From [Actinomadura] parvosata subsp. kistnae (GTDB lineage Bacteria; Actinomycetota; Actinomycetes; Streptosporangiales; Streptosporangiaceae): 64,000 nucleotides of DNA. The stretch covers positions 558,001 through 622,000 of the forward strand of contig NZ_OOHJ01000018.1 in NCBI RefSeq assembly GCF_900323885.1, in the 5' to 3' direction. The position numbers were made by a program, and so were the translations under genes. Shown here one piece after another: positions 53,127 to 60,668 of this stretch (its first letter is position 1; the number at the start of each line of letters is the position of its first letter). The notes under the pieces are model-generated. The model was not told where the DNA came from. It saw nothing but the letters and a program-made list of their open reading frames with translations, and did not search any database.

Positions 53127-53777
53127 TCAACCGCCGGCGGCCGAGCTCCTGGCCGCCTCGATGCTCTTGCGCAGCGCCGTGGTGACGGGCTCGACGGGCG
53201 CCGCGAGCTGCTCGATCCGCTGCCGCCGCAGGTGCGCCTCGCGCCGGCCCAGCACGTCCTTCATGCGGGCCGCGGCGGCCAGCGCCGCCAGGACGCGGAC
53301 GTCCCGCTCCAGCCGCTCGACCGAGCCGCCCCCGCGGATGGCCCGGCCGACCCGCTCGGCGAGCCTGCGCGTCAGGTACGCCTTGCGCGGCACCACCCGC
53401 TCCACGGGGACGAACAGCACCCGGTGCCGCTCCACCTTGACCAGCCGGTCGGCGGCCAGCTCGTCGCGCACGAGGCGCACCGTCTTCGCGTGGTCCTTGC
53501 CGACCCAGTGCCGCCAGGAGCGCGGCCGCGAGGCGGAGACCTGCTCCCACACGAGCGTCCGCAGCGAGCCCTTCGGCGCGCCGGCGGGCGGCCGCACCGC
53601 CCGCGCCTTGCCCGACTCGTCGGCCAGGCTCCCCTCCAGCAGCAGCTCGGCCAGGGCCGCGGCGCGCAGCAGGTAGCCCAGCTCGCCGCGGTTGGCCAGC
53701 CGCTCCTTGCGCAGGTCGAAGGCCAGCAGGAAGGCCGCGCGCGGCAGGCTCTCATCCTGTTTCACCGGCGTCTCCAT
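53127..53777 (-). CDS. GPP34 (GOLPH3-like) family protein
   Basis: A 216-residue mainly helical protein. LPRAAFLLAFDLRKERLANRGELGYLLRAAAL (in parts) matches the GPP34 opening, with SWRHWVGKDHAK and VPRKAYLTRRLAERV later. In eukaryotes GOLPH3 binds phosphatidylinositol-4-phosphate at the Golgi; bacterial members are frequent in actinobacteria and uncharacterised. It overlaps the ribbon-helix-helix gene by 26 bp, so it is the third gene of the slipin operon and may be a peripheral membrane protein that works with the SPFH protein. Confidence 0.85.
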   Translation of the reverse strand: METPVKQDESLPRAAFLLAFDLRKERLANRGELGYLLRAAALAELLLEGSLADESGKARAVRPPAGAPKGSLRTLVWEQVSASRPRSWRHWVGKDHAKTVRLVRDELAADRLVKVERHRVLFVPVERVVPRKAYLTRRLAERVGRAIRGGGSVERLERDVRVLAALAAAARMKDVLGRREAHLRRQRIEQLAAPVEPVTTALRKSIEAARSSAAGG

Positions 53778-53988
53778 CCGCTTCTTCCCCCTCTGACTCC
53801 TTGCGGGGCCGGCCGCGCGGGCGGATCCGGCCCACGCCCTCCGGCAGCCGCCCCGCCTCTGACAGCGCCCTGCGCAGCAGGAACTCGATCTGGGAGTTGG
53901 TGCTGCGCAGCTCGTCGGACGCCCACCTGGACAGCGCGTCGTGGACCACCGGGTCGAGCCGCAGCAGGATCTTCTTGCGTTCGCTCAT
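53752..53988 (-). CDS. Ribbon-helix-helix DNA-binding protein
   Basis: A 78-residue protein: SERKKILLRLDPVVHDALSRWA (strand and first helix) then LRSTNSQIEFLLRRALSEAG (second helix), as in Arc/CopG/HicB-type proteins, followed by a basic-acidic tail (RPRGRPRKESEGEEADG). It likely binds DNA as a dimer, and the palindromes upstream of the operon are the natural target. Its ATG shares the A of the slipin stop (TGATG), so it is tightly coupled. It could also be taken for an antitoxin, but no toxin is adjacent. Confidence 0.78.
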   Translation of the reverse strand: MSERKKILLRLDPVVHDALSRWASDELRSTNSQIEFLLRRALSEAGRLPEGVGRIRPRGRPRKESEGEEADGDAGETG

Positions 53989-54923
53989 CACTGGTAGAGG
54001 GTGCCCGTGTTCACCACGGGCTGGGTGTCGCGATCACCCACCAGCACCACGAGCAGGTTGCTGACCATGGCCGCCTTGCGCTCCTCGTCCAGCTCGACCA
54101 CGTCGTGCTCGGCGAGCTTGGCCAGGGCCATCTCGACCATGCCGACGGCGCCCTCGACGATCCGCTGCCGGGCCGCCACGACCGCGCCGGCCTGCTGGCG
54201 GCGCAGCATCGCGTGGGCGATCTCGGGCGCGTACGCCAGGTGGATGATGCGCGACTCGATGACCTTCACCCCGGCGGAGGCGACGCGGGCGGCGATCTCC
54301 GTGGAGAGCTGGTCGTTGATCTCGTCGGCGTTGTCGCGCAGCGACAGGCGCGGCTCCCCGTGGGCGTCGTACGGGTAGGTGCCGGCGATGTGCCGCACCG
54401 CCGTCTCGGCCTGGATGGCGACGAACTCCACGAAGTCGTCCACCTCGAACACGGCCTGCGCGGTGTCCTGGACCTGCCAGACGACGACGGTGGCGATCTG
54501 GATGGGGTTGCCGTCGGCGTCGTTGACCTTGGTGACGTCGGTCTCGTGGTTGCGGATCCTGGTGGAGACCCGGCGGCGCACGGTGATCGGGTTGACCCAC
54601 TGGAAGCCGGGGGTGCGCAGGGTGCCGACGTACCGGCCGAGGAGCTGCACCACCCTGGCCTCGCCGGGCGCCACCGCGGTGAGCCCGAACAGCATGAAGA
54701 ACCCGATCAGCGTCGCGAGGACGCCCAGGACGAGCAGCGCGAGCCCGGCCGTCCCTGAGTCCGAGGCGAGCATGGCGATGCCCAGGACGAGCACCGCGAG
54801 CCCGCCTAGCCCCAGCACGGTCGCCACGCTCAGCATCACGAACCCGTTGGCGGCCTTGACCGGCCGCTCGTAGGTGTGCGGCGCGGGCATGTCGACCACG
54901 CTGCCCTCCAGTGTGTTGACCAT
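53988..54923 (-). CDS. SPFH/band 7 (slipin-like) membrane protein
   Basis: About 311 residues. Two hydrophobic segments (about 28-52 and 60-80) precede an SPFH domain (about 85-300): VAPGEARVVQLLGRYVGTLR, PITVRRRVSTRIRNHETDVTKV, DVVVWQV-like strand, then AHAMLRRQQAGAVVAARQRIVEGAVG. Such proteins form membrane microdomain scaffolds. ATG 54923 follows GGGGGAAG; the longer frame adds only ten residues. It heads the slipin-RHH-GPP34 operon, with two overlapping palindromes about 32 bp upstream. Confidence 0.88.
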   Translation of the reverse strand: MVNTLEGSVVDMPAPHTYERPVKAANGFVMLSVATVLGLGGLAVLVLGIAMLASDSGTAGLALLVLGVLATLIGFFMLFGLTAVAPGEARVVQLLGRYVGTLRTPGFQWVNPITVRRRVSTRIRNHETDVTKVNDADGNPIQIATVVVWQVQDTAQAVFEVDDFVEFVAIQAETAVRHIAGTYPYDAHGEPRLSLRDNADEINDQLSTEIAARVASAGVKVIESRIIHLAYAPEIAHAMLRRQQAGAVVAARQRIVEGAVGMVEMALAKLAEHDVVELDEERKAAMVSNLLVVLVGDRDTQPVVNTGTLYQ

Positions 54924-54954
54924 CGCTTCCCCCTTCCCTGTAGGTGACTTCATC

Positions 54955-54978
54955 TTGCTAGCAAAGTGATATCACTTT
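54955..54978. promoter_or_regulatory. Overlapping palindromes upstream of the slipin operon
   Basis: TTGCTAGCAA (54955-54964) and AAAGTGATATCACTTT (54963-54978) are both perfect palindromes and share two bases. They lie 32-55 bp before the slipin start in AT-rich DNA, where a promoter would be. A symmetric 16-bp site of this type suits a ribbon-helix-helix dimer pair, so autoregulation by the operon's second gene is likely. Confidence 0.65.
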
Positions 54979-55075
54979 TTTGACGGCCGGGGAAGGGCCG
55001 GTAGGGCTGGCACTACCGTGCTTCAGGGTGAGGGCGGCAATGCCCCGGCCCCGCGATCCCCCTAGGGTTTCTCGC

Positions 55076-55771
55076 ATGCGGAGAACGGCGTTGATCGCGG
55101 GCCTGCTCGGGCTCGCCGCGATGGTGACCGGCTGCGGCATCGCGGAGCACAACGAGGACACCGTGGCGTACGACGTCACGGACAAGGTGGCGGCCCTGCA
55201 CGTCGAGACCGACTCCGGCCGGATCGAGGTGGTCGAGTCGGAGCGCACCGGCATCCACGTGAGCGAGCGGCTGACCTGGAGCAAGGACAAGCCCACGACC
55301 ACCCACGAGGTCCGCGGCGACACGCTGGAGCTGGCCTTCACCTGCCCTACCAGCTGGGGGTTCGGCGCCGCCGTGGTGTCCTGCGACGTCGGCTACCAGG
55401 TCGAGGTGCCCAAGGGGCTGCGCGTCAAGCTGGGCACCGACTCGGGCGACATCACGCTGAAGGGCCTGTCGGGCACAGTGGAGGCCACGAGCGACTCGGG
55501 CACCATCGAGGCCGACGGGCTGACGGCCGGCCGCGTCGTGACGAAGACGGATTCGGGAGACGTGCGGCTGGCCTTCACGGGGCGGCCGGACCGGGTCACG
55601 GCCACCACCGACTCAGGAAGGACCGAGGTCCGCGCGCCGGAGGGGCCCTACGCGATCAAGGCCAGGACCGACTCGGGCGGCAAGGAGGTCAAGGCGACCT
55701 CCGACCCCTCGGCGCCGCGCTCGATCGAGGTGAGCAGCGACTCGGGCGACCTGCTGGTCACGACGTTCTGA
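55076..55771 (+). CDS. DUF4097-type beta-helix lipoprotein
   Basis: A 231-residue lipoprotein (signal RRTALIAGLLGLAAMVTGC, lipobox VTGC). The mature part is a run of about eight strands with the recurring pattern TDSG/SDSG (ETDSGRIEV, GTDSGDITL, TSDSGTIEA, KTDSGDVRL, TTDSGRTEV, RTDSGGKEV, SSDSGDLLV), a parallel beta-helix typical of DUF4097/DUF2807 adhesin-like domains. The function is unknown. It starts within about 100 bp of the slipin operon palindromes and is divergent from that operon. Confidence 0.83.
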   Translation: MRRTALIAGLLGLAAMVTGCGIAEHNEDTVAYDVTDKVAALHVETDSGRIEVVESERTGIHVSERLTWSKDKPTTTHEVRGDTLELAFTCPTSWGFGAAVVSCDVGYQVEVPKGLRVKLGTDSGDITLKGLSGTVEATSDSGTIEADGLTAGRVVTKTDSGDVRLAFTGRPDRVTATTDSGRTEVRAPEGPYAIKARTDSGGKEVKATSDPSAPRSIEVSSDSGDLLVTTF

Positions 55772-55773
55772 CC

Positions 55774-56421
55774 TCAGCCGTGGGAGTAGACCACGATCGA
55801 CACCGCGATGTACTGCACGAGGTAGGCGGCGATCGTGAACGCGTGGAAGACCTCGTGGAAGCCGAACCAGCGGGGTGACGGGTCGGGGCGGCGCAGGCCG
55901 TACACGACGGCTCCGGCCGAGTAGAAGACGCCGCCCACCGCCACCAGCACGACGGCCACCACTCCGGCGCCCTCCAGGAGCTGCGGCATGACGAAGATCG
56001 CGGCCCAGCCCAGCGCCAGGTACAGGACCGTGTAGAGCCAGCGCGGCGCGTTCATCCACAACACCCGGAACAGCACGCCCGCGAGCGCCCCGCCCCAGAT
56101 GACGGAGAGCACCGCCACGCGGGCCGCGCCGTCGAGCGCCAGCAGCGCGAACGGGGTGTAGGTGCCGGCGATGATCAGGTAGATGTTCGCGTGGTCGATC
56201 CTGCGCAGGAACTCCGCCAGCCGGGGGCCCAGCGTGCTGCGGTGGTAGGTGGCGGAGATGCCGAACAGCAGCGCCGAGGTGATGGCGTAGATCGACGAGG
56301 CCAGCCGCGCCTGCAAGGTCGGGCCCAGCGCCACGAGCACGAAGCCGGCGATCAGGGTCACGGGCAGCGCTCCGGCGTGCAACCAGCCTCGCAGCCTGGG
56401 CTTGACGGTGATGGTCGTCAT
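55774..56421 (-). CDS. Hemolysin III family (PAQR/YqfA-like) membrane protein
   Basis: A 215-residue seven-helix membrane protein. The PAQR metal site residues are visible in SATYHRSTLGP and near the end in GFHEVFHAFTIAAYL (His, His). Bacterial members influence membrane fluidity and were first named as hemolysins. ATG 56421 is chosen; the open frame upstream would run through the palindrome. The start codon is part of a perfect 26-bp palindrome. Confidence 0.9.
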   Translation of the reverse strand: MTTITVKPRLRGWLHAGALPVTLIAGFVLVALGPTLQARLASSIYAITSALLFGISATYHRSTLGPRLAEFLRRIDHANIYLIIAGTYTPFALLALDGAARVAVLSVIWGGALAGVLFRVLWMNAPRWLYTVLYLALGWAAIFVMPQLLEGAGVVAVVLVAVGGVFYSAGAVVYGLRRPDPSPRWFGFHEVFHAFTIAAYLVQYIAVSIVVYSHG

Positions 56422-56446
56422 GCAACCTACGGTACCGTAGGTTGCA
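56421..56446. promoter_or_regulatory. 26-bp perfect palindrome at the hemolysin III start codon
   Basis: Half-site TGCAACCTACGGT is followed immediately by its exact reverse complement, with no central gap. It covers the first base of the minus-strand ATG and the place of the ribosome binding site and leader. CTACGGTACCGTAG-type cores are typical of TetR-family operators. No TetR gene is nearby, so the regulator is unknown. The stretch could also act as an RNA hairpin that hides the start codon. Confidence 0.8.
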
Positions 56447-56482
56447 AAAGCCGCGAACCTGTGCCGCCCCGCCGAACAGAGG

Positions 56483-58015
56483 TCAGAGGCCCTTGAAGAA
56501 CCGGGCGGCGATCGGAACCGCGGCCGACCGGCCCGATCCGCCGTGCCGGACGAAGACGCAGAAGGCCAGGTCATCGCGGTAGCCGATGAACCAGGCGTGC
56601 GGCGTCTCGCCCTCCACCTCGGCCGTCCCGGTCTTGCCCGCCACGCCCTCGGGGAGCCCCGCGCCGCTGGCCGTGCCGTAGTCGACGACGGCCGCCATCA
56701 TGTCCCTGAGCGCCGCCACGACGCCCTCGTCCATCTGGACGTCCGCGTGCGGGGCGCCGTCGATCCGGCGCACCTGCTCGGGCGACAGCAGCCGGGGCGA
56801 GCGCCAGGTGCCGCTCTGGACGGCGGCGGCGAGCGCGGCCATGCACAGCGGGGTGGAGACGACCTCGCCCTGACCGATGGCGTCGGCGCCCAGCATGTCG
56901 AGGTCGTCGGTCTCGGGCACGGTGCCGCAGGTACCGCTGATCCCGGTCGCGATCGGCCGGCCGAAGCCCCACTCGTCCGCCGTCCTGCGCAGCTCCTCCC
57001 CCGTCAGCCGGGTCGTCGCCTGCTCCACGAACGTCGTGTTGCAGGAATAGGCGAACGCGTCGGTGAAGGTGACCGTGCCGCGATCCACCTCGCCGTCGTT
57101 GCTGAAAGGCCGGTGGAACGGGATCTGGTACGTGCCGGGGCAGCCCACCTGCTCCGCCGGGTCGAGCCCGCCCTTGAGCAGCGCCGCCGCCGTGATCGTC
57201 TTGAACACCGAGCCCGGCGGGAACACGTCCCGCACGGCGCTGTAGTTCTCCCCCAGGCGGTCGGCCAGCGCGAGGATCTCCCCCGTGCTCGGCCGGATGA
57301 CGATCATCGTGGAGTCCTCCACGGCGTCCAGCGCCCGCGCGGCCGCCGCCTGGACGGCCCGCGAGATGGTGGTGCGCTCGACGTTCGCCTTGGGCGCGCG
57401 GCGCAGCAGCGTCGTGTCGGGCTGCCCCGGCACCTTCGACACCAGCGCCCAGCCGTAGTTGACCTGCTCGAACTCCGGCTTGAGCGGGTTCAGGTACGCC
57501 TCCGCGTAGCTGTCGTTCGGGATCCTGTCGCCCTCGCTGGTGACCAGCTCGGCGCCGGACGTCTCCTCCTCCTCCAGCTCCAGCGTGCCGCCGTCCTTGA
57601 GGAGCGGGTGCAGCGTCTCGGGCGCCCATAAGACCTTCCACGTACGGTCGCGCACCGCCAGCCGCAGCGTGCTGCCGAACGGCCACTCCCCCAGCTCGGT
57701 CAGCTTGCGCACCCCGGTGAACGGCACCTCGGCCGTCGCGTCGCCGGTGCTCCGCAGCTGCCCGGGGGTCAGCGTCAGCGACTCCACGTGCAGGTCGTCG
57801 CTCAGCTTGCGATGCCGTACGGAGAAGTCGGCCGGCGGCTGGTACACCAGCCGCTCCATCGCCGTGACGTTCCCCCGGCGCCAGGCGTCGAAGTACGCGG
57901 CGGCCGTCCGGTCGGGGCTGCCCTTGACCCGGTTGGACGCCACGACGGCGAAAGCCCCGGCCCCGACTACCGCGACAAGCGCGATAACGAGCACAATCAG
58001 CCTTCGCCGTGCCAT
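56483..58015 (-). CDS. Penicillin-binding protein, class B-type transpeptidase
   Basis: A 510-residue membrane-anchored transpeptidase. An N-terminal anchor (about 5-27) is followed by an NTF2-like MecA_N-type domain (about 33-140), a short connecting region (about 150-225) and the transpeptidase domain (about 225-508) with SVFK (Ser269, Lys272), SCN (324-326) and KTG (461-463). The region between MecA_N and transpeptidase is much shorter than the usual PBP dimerisation domain. It cross-links peptidoglycan and could show low beta-lactam affinity, as MecA_N proteins can. Transcribed away from the spermidine-synthase-like gene. Confidence 0.88.
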   Translation of the reverse strand: MARRRLIVLVIALVAVVGAGAFAVVASNRVKGSPDRTAAAYFDAWRRGNVTAMERLVYQPPADFSVRHRKLSDDLHVESLTLTPGQLRSTGDATAEVPFTGVRKLTELGEWPFGSTLRLAVRDRTWKVLWAPETLHPLLKDGGTLELEEEETSGAELVTSEGDRIPNDSYAEAYLNPLKPEFEQVNYGWALVSKVPGQPDTTLLRRAPKANVERTTISRAVQAAAARALDAVEDSTMIVIRPSTGEILALADRLGENYSAVRDVFPPGSVFKTITAAALLKGGLDPAEQVGCPGTYQIPFHRPFSNDGEVDRGTVTFTDAFAYSCNTTFVEQATTRLTGEELRRTADEWGFGRPIATGISGTCGTVPETDDLDMLGADAIGQGEVVSTPLCMAALAAAVQSGTWRSPRLLSPEQVRRIDGAPHADVQMDEGVVAALRDMMAAVVDYGTASGAGLPEGVAGKTGTAEVEGETPHAWFIGYRDDLAFCVFVRHGGSGRSAAVPIAARFFKGL

Positions 58016-58042
58016 ACGGTACTCCCAGGGAGGGGATCAGAC

Positions 58043-58888
58043 GTGGCTCGTGGACAGCGTGAACCGATGCCTGGCCTGTACCCGGTGACGTTCGGCGAGG
58101 TCGAGTTGCTCCGGGATCTGGACAGGCAGGACGGCTGGGTGCTGTCCAAGGATGGCGTACCTCAGTCGTACGTAGATCTTCAAGACCCGACATTTCTGGA
58201 ATTCGAGTATGTACGACTCATGGCGGATGTGATCGACCTTTTGCCGGAAGGGCCGCTGAGCTGCGTCCACGTCGGCGGCGGCGCCTGCACGATCCCCCGC
58301 TACGTCTCCGCCACCCGCGCCGGCTCCCGGCACATCGTCATCGAGCCCGACGGCCTGCTGGTCAACCTGGTGCGCGAGCAGCTCGACCTGCGCTCGGTGC
58401 CCAAGCTGAAGGTCATCGTCACCGGCGGCAGGGAGGGCGCCGCCAAGATCTGGGACGAGACGGCCGACCTGGTGGTCCTCGACGCGTTCACGGGCGCGAC
58501 GATGCCGGTGGAGCTGGCCACGGCCGAGTACATGGGCGACCTGGCCAGGATCCTGCGCCCCGGCGGCACCCTGCTGATCAACCTGGCCGACGGCAAGGGG
58601 CTGGCCTTCGCCAAGCGCCTGCTGGCCACGGTGTCGGGCACGTTCGGGCACGTGGCCCTGCTGGCCGAGCCCGGCATCCTGCGGGGCCGCCGCTTCGGCA
58701 ACCTCATCGTGGCCGCGTCGCGCACCGAGCTGCCGCTGGAGCTGCTGACCAGGCGCGCGGCGGGCGGCCTGACGCAGGCGCGGTGCATGTTCGGGGAGGC
58801 GCTGACGAACTTCGTCGCGGGCGCCGCGCCCATCAAGGACGGCGACGCGGTCATGGCGCCCGTCCCGCCGCCCGCCGTCTTCGGATGA
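58043..58888 (+). CDS. Spermidine synthase-like methyltransferase-fold protein
   Basis: About 281 residues from GTG 58043, chosen for GGGAGGGG seven bases upstream (ATG 58067 is the alternative). The Rossmann fold shows CVHVGGGACTIPRYVSAT (SAM-site glycines), HIVIEPDGLLV (acidic residue after strand 2) and DLVVLDAFTGATMP in the place of the D(A/S)(S/T)DP motif of polyamine synthases. The N-terminal tetramerisation part is short. Many actinobacterial proteins of this group are not true polyamine synthases, so the substrate is open. Divergent from the PBP gene. Confidence 0.8.
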   Translation: MARGQREPMPGLYPVTFGEVELLRDLDRQDGWVLSKDGVPQSYVDLQDPTFLEFEYVRLMADVIDLLPEGPLSCVHVGGGACTIPRYVSATRAGSRHIVIEPDGLLVNLVREQLDLRSVPKLKVIVTGGREGAAKIWDETADLVVLDAFTGATMPVELATAEYMGDLARILRPGGTLLINLADGKGLAFAKRLLATVSGTFGHVALLAEPGILRGRRFGNLIVAASRTELPLELLTRRAAGGLTQARCMFGEALTNFVAGAAPIKDGDAVMAPVPPPAVFG

Positions 58889-58900
58889 CCCGCGTGGAAT

Positions 58901-58916
58901 AGTTGAATTCTCAACT
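58901..58916. promoter_or_regulatory. MarR-type operator upstream of the pirin gene
   Basis: AGTTGA-ATTC-TCAACT is an inverted repeat with six-base arms, 37 bp before the pirin start. The TTGA/TCAA form is common for MarR-family repressors, and a MarR gene follows the pirin gene. Confidence 0.6.
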
Positions 58917-58953
58917 TGGTTGAGCCGGGCAGACCCGCTGGAAGGAGCGCGAC

Positions 58954-59922
58954 ATGCCCGCCGTGACCGTAGAGAACCCGCTGACCCTCCCCCGCCTGCC
59001 CGAGCCGCAGGCCGGAGACCCGGGGCGGAAGGTGCTCGCCGTCGAGACCGCGCCCAGCGGGTTCGAAGGAGAGGGCTTCCCCGTCCGCAGGGCGCTGGCG
59101 GCGATCAAGCCCGAGTACCTCGACCCGTTCGTGATGATGGACCAGATGGGCGAGGTCGACTACGCGGCCGGCGAGCCCAAGGGCACGCCGTGGCATCCGC
59201 ACCGGGGCTTCGAGACCGTGACGTACATGATCGACGGCGTGATGGAGCACCTCGACTCCAACGGCGGCGGCGGGACGATCACCAACGGCGACACCCAGTG
59301 GATGACCGCCGGAGCGGGCATCCTGCACAAGGAGGCGCCGCCGGAGTGGCTGGTGCAGCAGGGCGGGCTGTTCCACGGGATCCAGCTCTGGGTGAACCTG
59401 CCGGGCGCCAAGAAGATGATCGCGCCGCAGTACCAGGACATCGGCGGCTCCAGCGTCGTGCTGCTGAGCAGCCACGACGGCGGCGCGCTGGTGCGCCTCA
59501 TCGCCGGCGACCTGGCCGGGCACGCGGGCCCCGGCAGCACGCAGACGCCGATCACGCTGCTGCACGCCACCGTCTCGCCGGGGGCGCGGCTGGTCATGCC
59601 GTGGCGCAAGGACTTCAACGCGCTGGCGTACGCGCTGTCCGGGCGCGGCACCGTGGGCACGGAGCGGCGGCCGCTGAGCGGCGGGCAGCTCGCCGTGTTC
59701 GAGGGGTTCGGGAACCGGCCGGGGCTGGCGACGCAGGCCGGCAGCATCACGATCGCGGCGGCCAAGGAGCCGCTCGAGGTGATCGTGCTCGGCGGGGAGC
59801 CCATCGGGGAGCCGGTGGCGCACTACGGGCCGTTCGTCATGAACACCAAGGCCGAGCTGGTGCAGGCGTTCGAGGACTTCAAGGCCGGACGGCTGGGGAG
59901 CATCCCCGCTCAGCACGCCTGA
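58954..59922 (+). CDS. Pirin family protein
   Basis: A 322-residue bicupin. The N-terminal cupin has the metal ligands in TPWHPHRGFETVTYMIDG and a later His/Glu in AGAGILHKEAPPE; the C-terminal cupin (about 175-290) carries LSGRGTVGTERR. Bacterial pirins are non-haem iron proteins; some act as quercetinases or redox sensors. The ATG at 58954 follows GGAAGGAG. It is probably repressed by the MarR protein encoded downstream. Confidence 0.92.
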   Translation: MPAVTVENPLTLPRLPEPQAGDPGRKVLAVETAPSGFEGEGFPVRRALAAIKPEYLDPFVMMDQMGEVDYAAGEPKGTPWHPHRGFETVTYMIDGVMEHLDSNGGGGTITNGDTQWMTAGAGILHKEAPPEWLVQQGGLFHGIQLWVNLPGAKKMIAPQYQDIGGSSVVLLSSHDGGALVRLIAGDLAGHAGPGSTQTPITLLHATVSPGARLVMPWRKDFNALAYALSGRGTVGTERRPLSGGQLAVFEGFGNRPGLATQAGSITIAAAKEPLEVIVLGGEPIGEPVAHYGPFVMNTKAELVQAFEDFKAGRLGSIPAQHA

Positions 59923-59959
59923 ACCTTGCCGGATTATGGAAGTAGGTAATAAAGTGCTG

Positions 59960-59972
59960 CTTCATTATGAAG
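59960..59972. promoter_or_regulatory. Palindrome across the MarR start codon
   Basis: CTTCAT-T-ATGAAG is a perfect 13-bp palindrome that includes the ATG at 59967. ATGTACAT (59974-59981) is a second short palindrome just downstream. The site may serve autorepression, but its spacing is unlike that of the pirin operator. Confidence 0.35.
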
Positions 59973-60518
59973 TATGTACATGATGAGGACGATGGCGGGC
60001 GGCTCTACGATCCCCGGGTCAGAGCCGCCATGCGGGAGTTCACCGGCGACGACGACACCCTGACGTTCGAGGCGGCGGCGGCCGTGCGCAGCGCGCAGCA
60101 GAGCGTGGAGCGCATGCGGGCGCACGGCAGCGAAGGGCGCGGCCTCAGCTCGGGCGCGATGGACCTGCTGCTGCGGCTCAGCTCGGCCGGCGAGGCCGGG
60201 GCGAGCATCGGCGAGCTGGCGCAGGCCGCCGGCGTCAGCCCCAGGAACGCCACCGGGCTGGTCGACACGCTCGAACGCGACGGCCTCGCCCGGCGGCAGC
60301 CCGATCCGGACGACCGGCGGGCGGTGCGGGCCGTGATCACCGACGCGGGCCGGGCCTGGATCGAGGCGTTCAGGCAGCCGTCACGGATGGCGATGAAGGC
60401 CATCTTCCACGGGTTCACGGACGACGAACTGACCACATTGCGGCACCTGTGCCTGCGCCTGGCGGCCAACCAGGAGCGGCTGGCCGAGCACCTCGGCGGG
60501 CAGGCGAGCGGCCGATGA
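59967..60518 (+). CDS. MarR family transcriptional regulator
   Basis: A 183-residue winged-helix regulator: GAMDLLLRLSSAGEAGASIG, then ELAQAAGVSPRNATGLVDTLERDGLARR (recognition helix) and the wing RQPDPDDRRAVRAVITDAG, all typical of MarR. The N-terminus is longer than usual by about 35 residues, and no ribosome binding site precedes ATG 59967, so the true start is uncertain. It is co-directional with pirin and overlaps the SnoaL-like remnant by ATGA. Likely target sites are the AGTTGA repeat upstream of pirin and possibly the TAATT repeat before the LtrA gene. Confidence 0.88.
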   Translation: MKYVHDEDDGGRLYDPRVRAAMREFTGDDDTLTFEAAAAVRSAQQSVERMRAHGSEGRGLSSGAMDLLLRLSSAGEAGASIGELAQAAGVSPRNATGLVDTLERDGLARRQPDPDDRRAVRAVITDAGRAWIEAFRQPSRMAMKAIFHGFTDDELTTLRHLCLRLAANQERLAEHLGGQASGR

Positions 60519-60668
60519 ACACGCGGGAGATCGTCAGGGGCTATCACGACGCCCGCCGGCGTCCAGCGCACGGCCGAGCACTTCCGGCTGCGCGACGGGA
60601 AGATCGGCACCATCATGCTGATCTTCGACTCCGCCCCGTGGCAGCCGATGGCCGCCGCGATCAGGTGA
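60515..60668 (+). pseudogene. Remnant of a SnoaL-like gene (internal deletion, frame change)
   Basis: The ATG at 60515 overlaps the MarR stop and starts MNTREIVRGYHDA, the normal opening of a SnoaL-like NTF2-fold protein. After about 13 codons the match is lost. In the next frame the sequence up to the TGA at 60666-60668 reads RTAEHFRLRDGKIGTIMLIF and DSAPWQPMAAAIR, the normal ending of the same family. The middle (about 80-90 codons) is missing. The gene therefore lost its core by an internal deletion that also shifted the frame. Confidence 0.7.

Noticed and set aside
53752..53988. Toxin-antitoxin system
   Set aside because: The ribbon-helix-helix protein looks like an antitoxin, but its operon partners are slipin and GPP34 proteins and no toxin-like gene is next to it.
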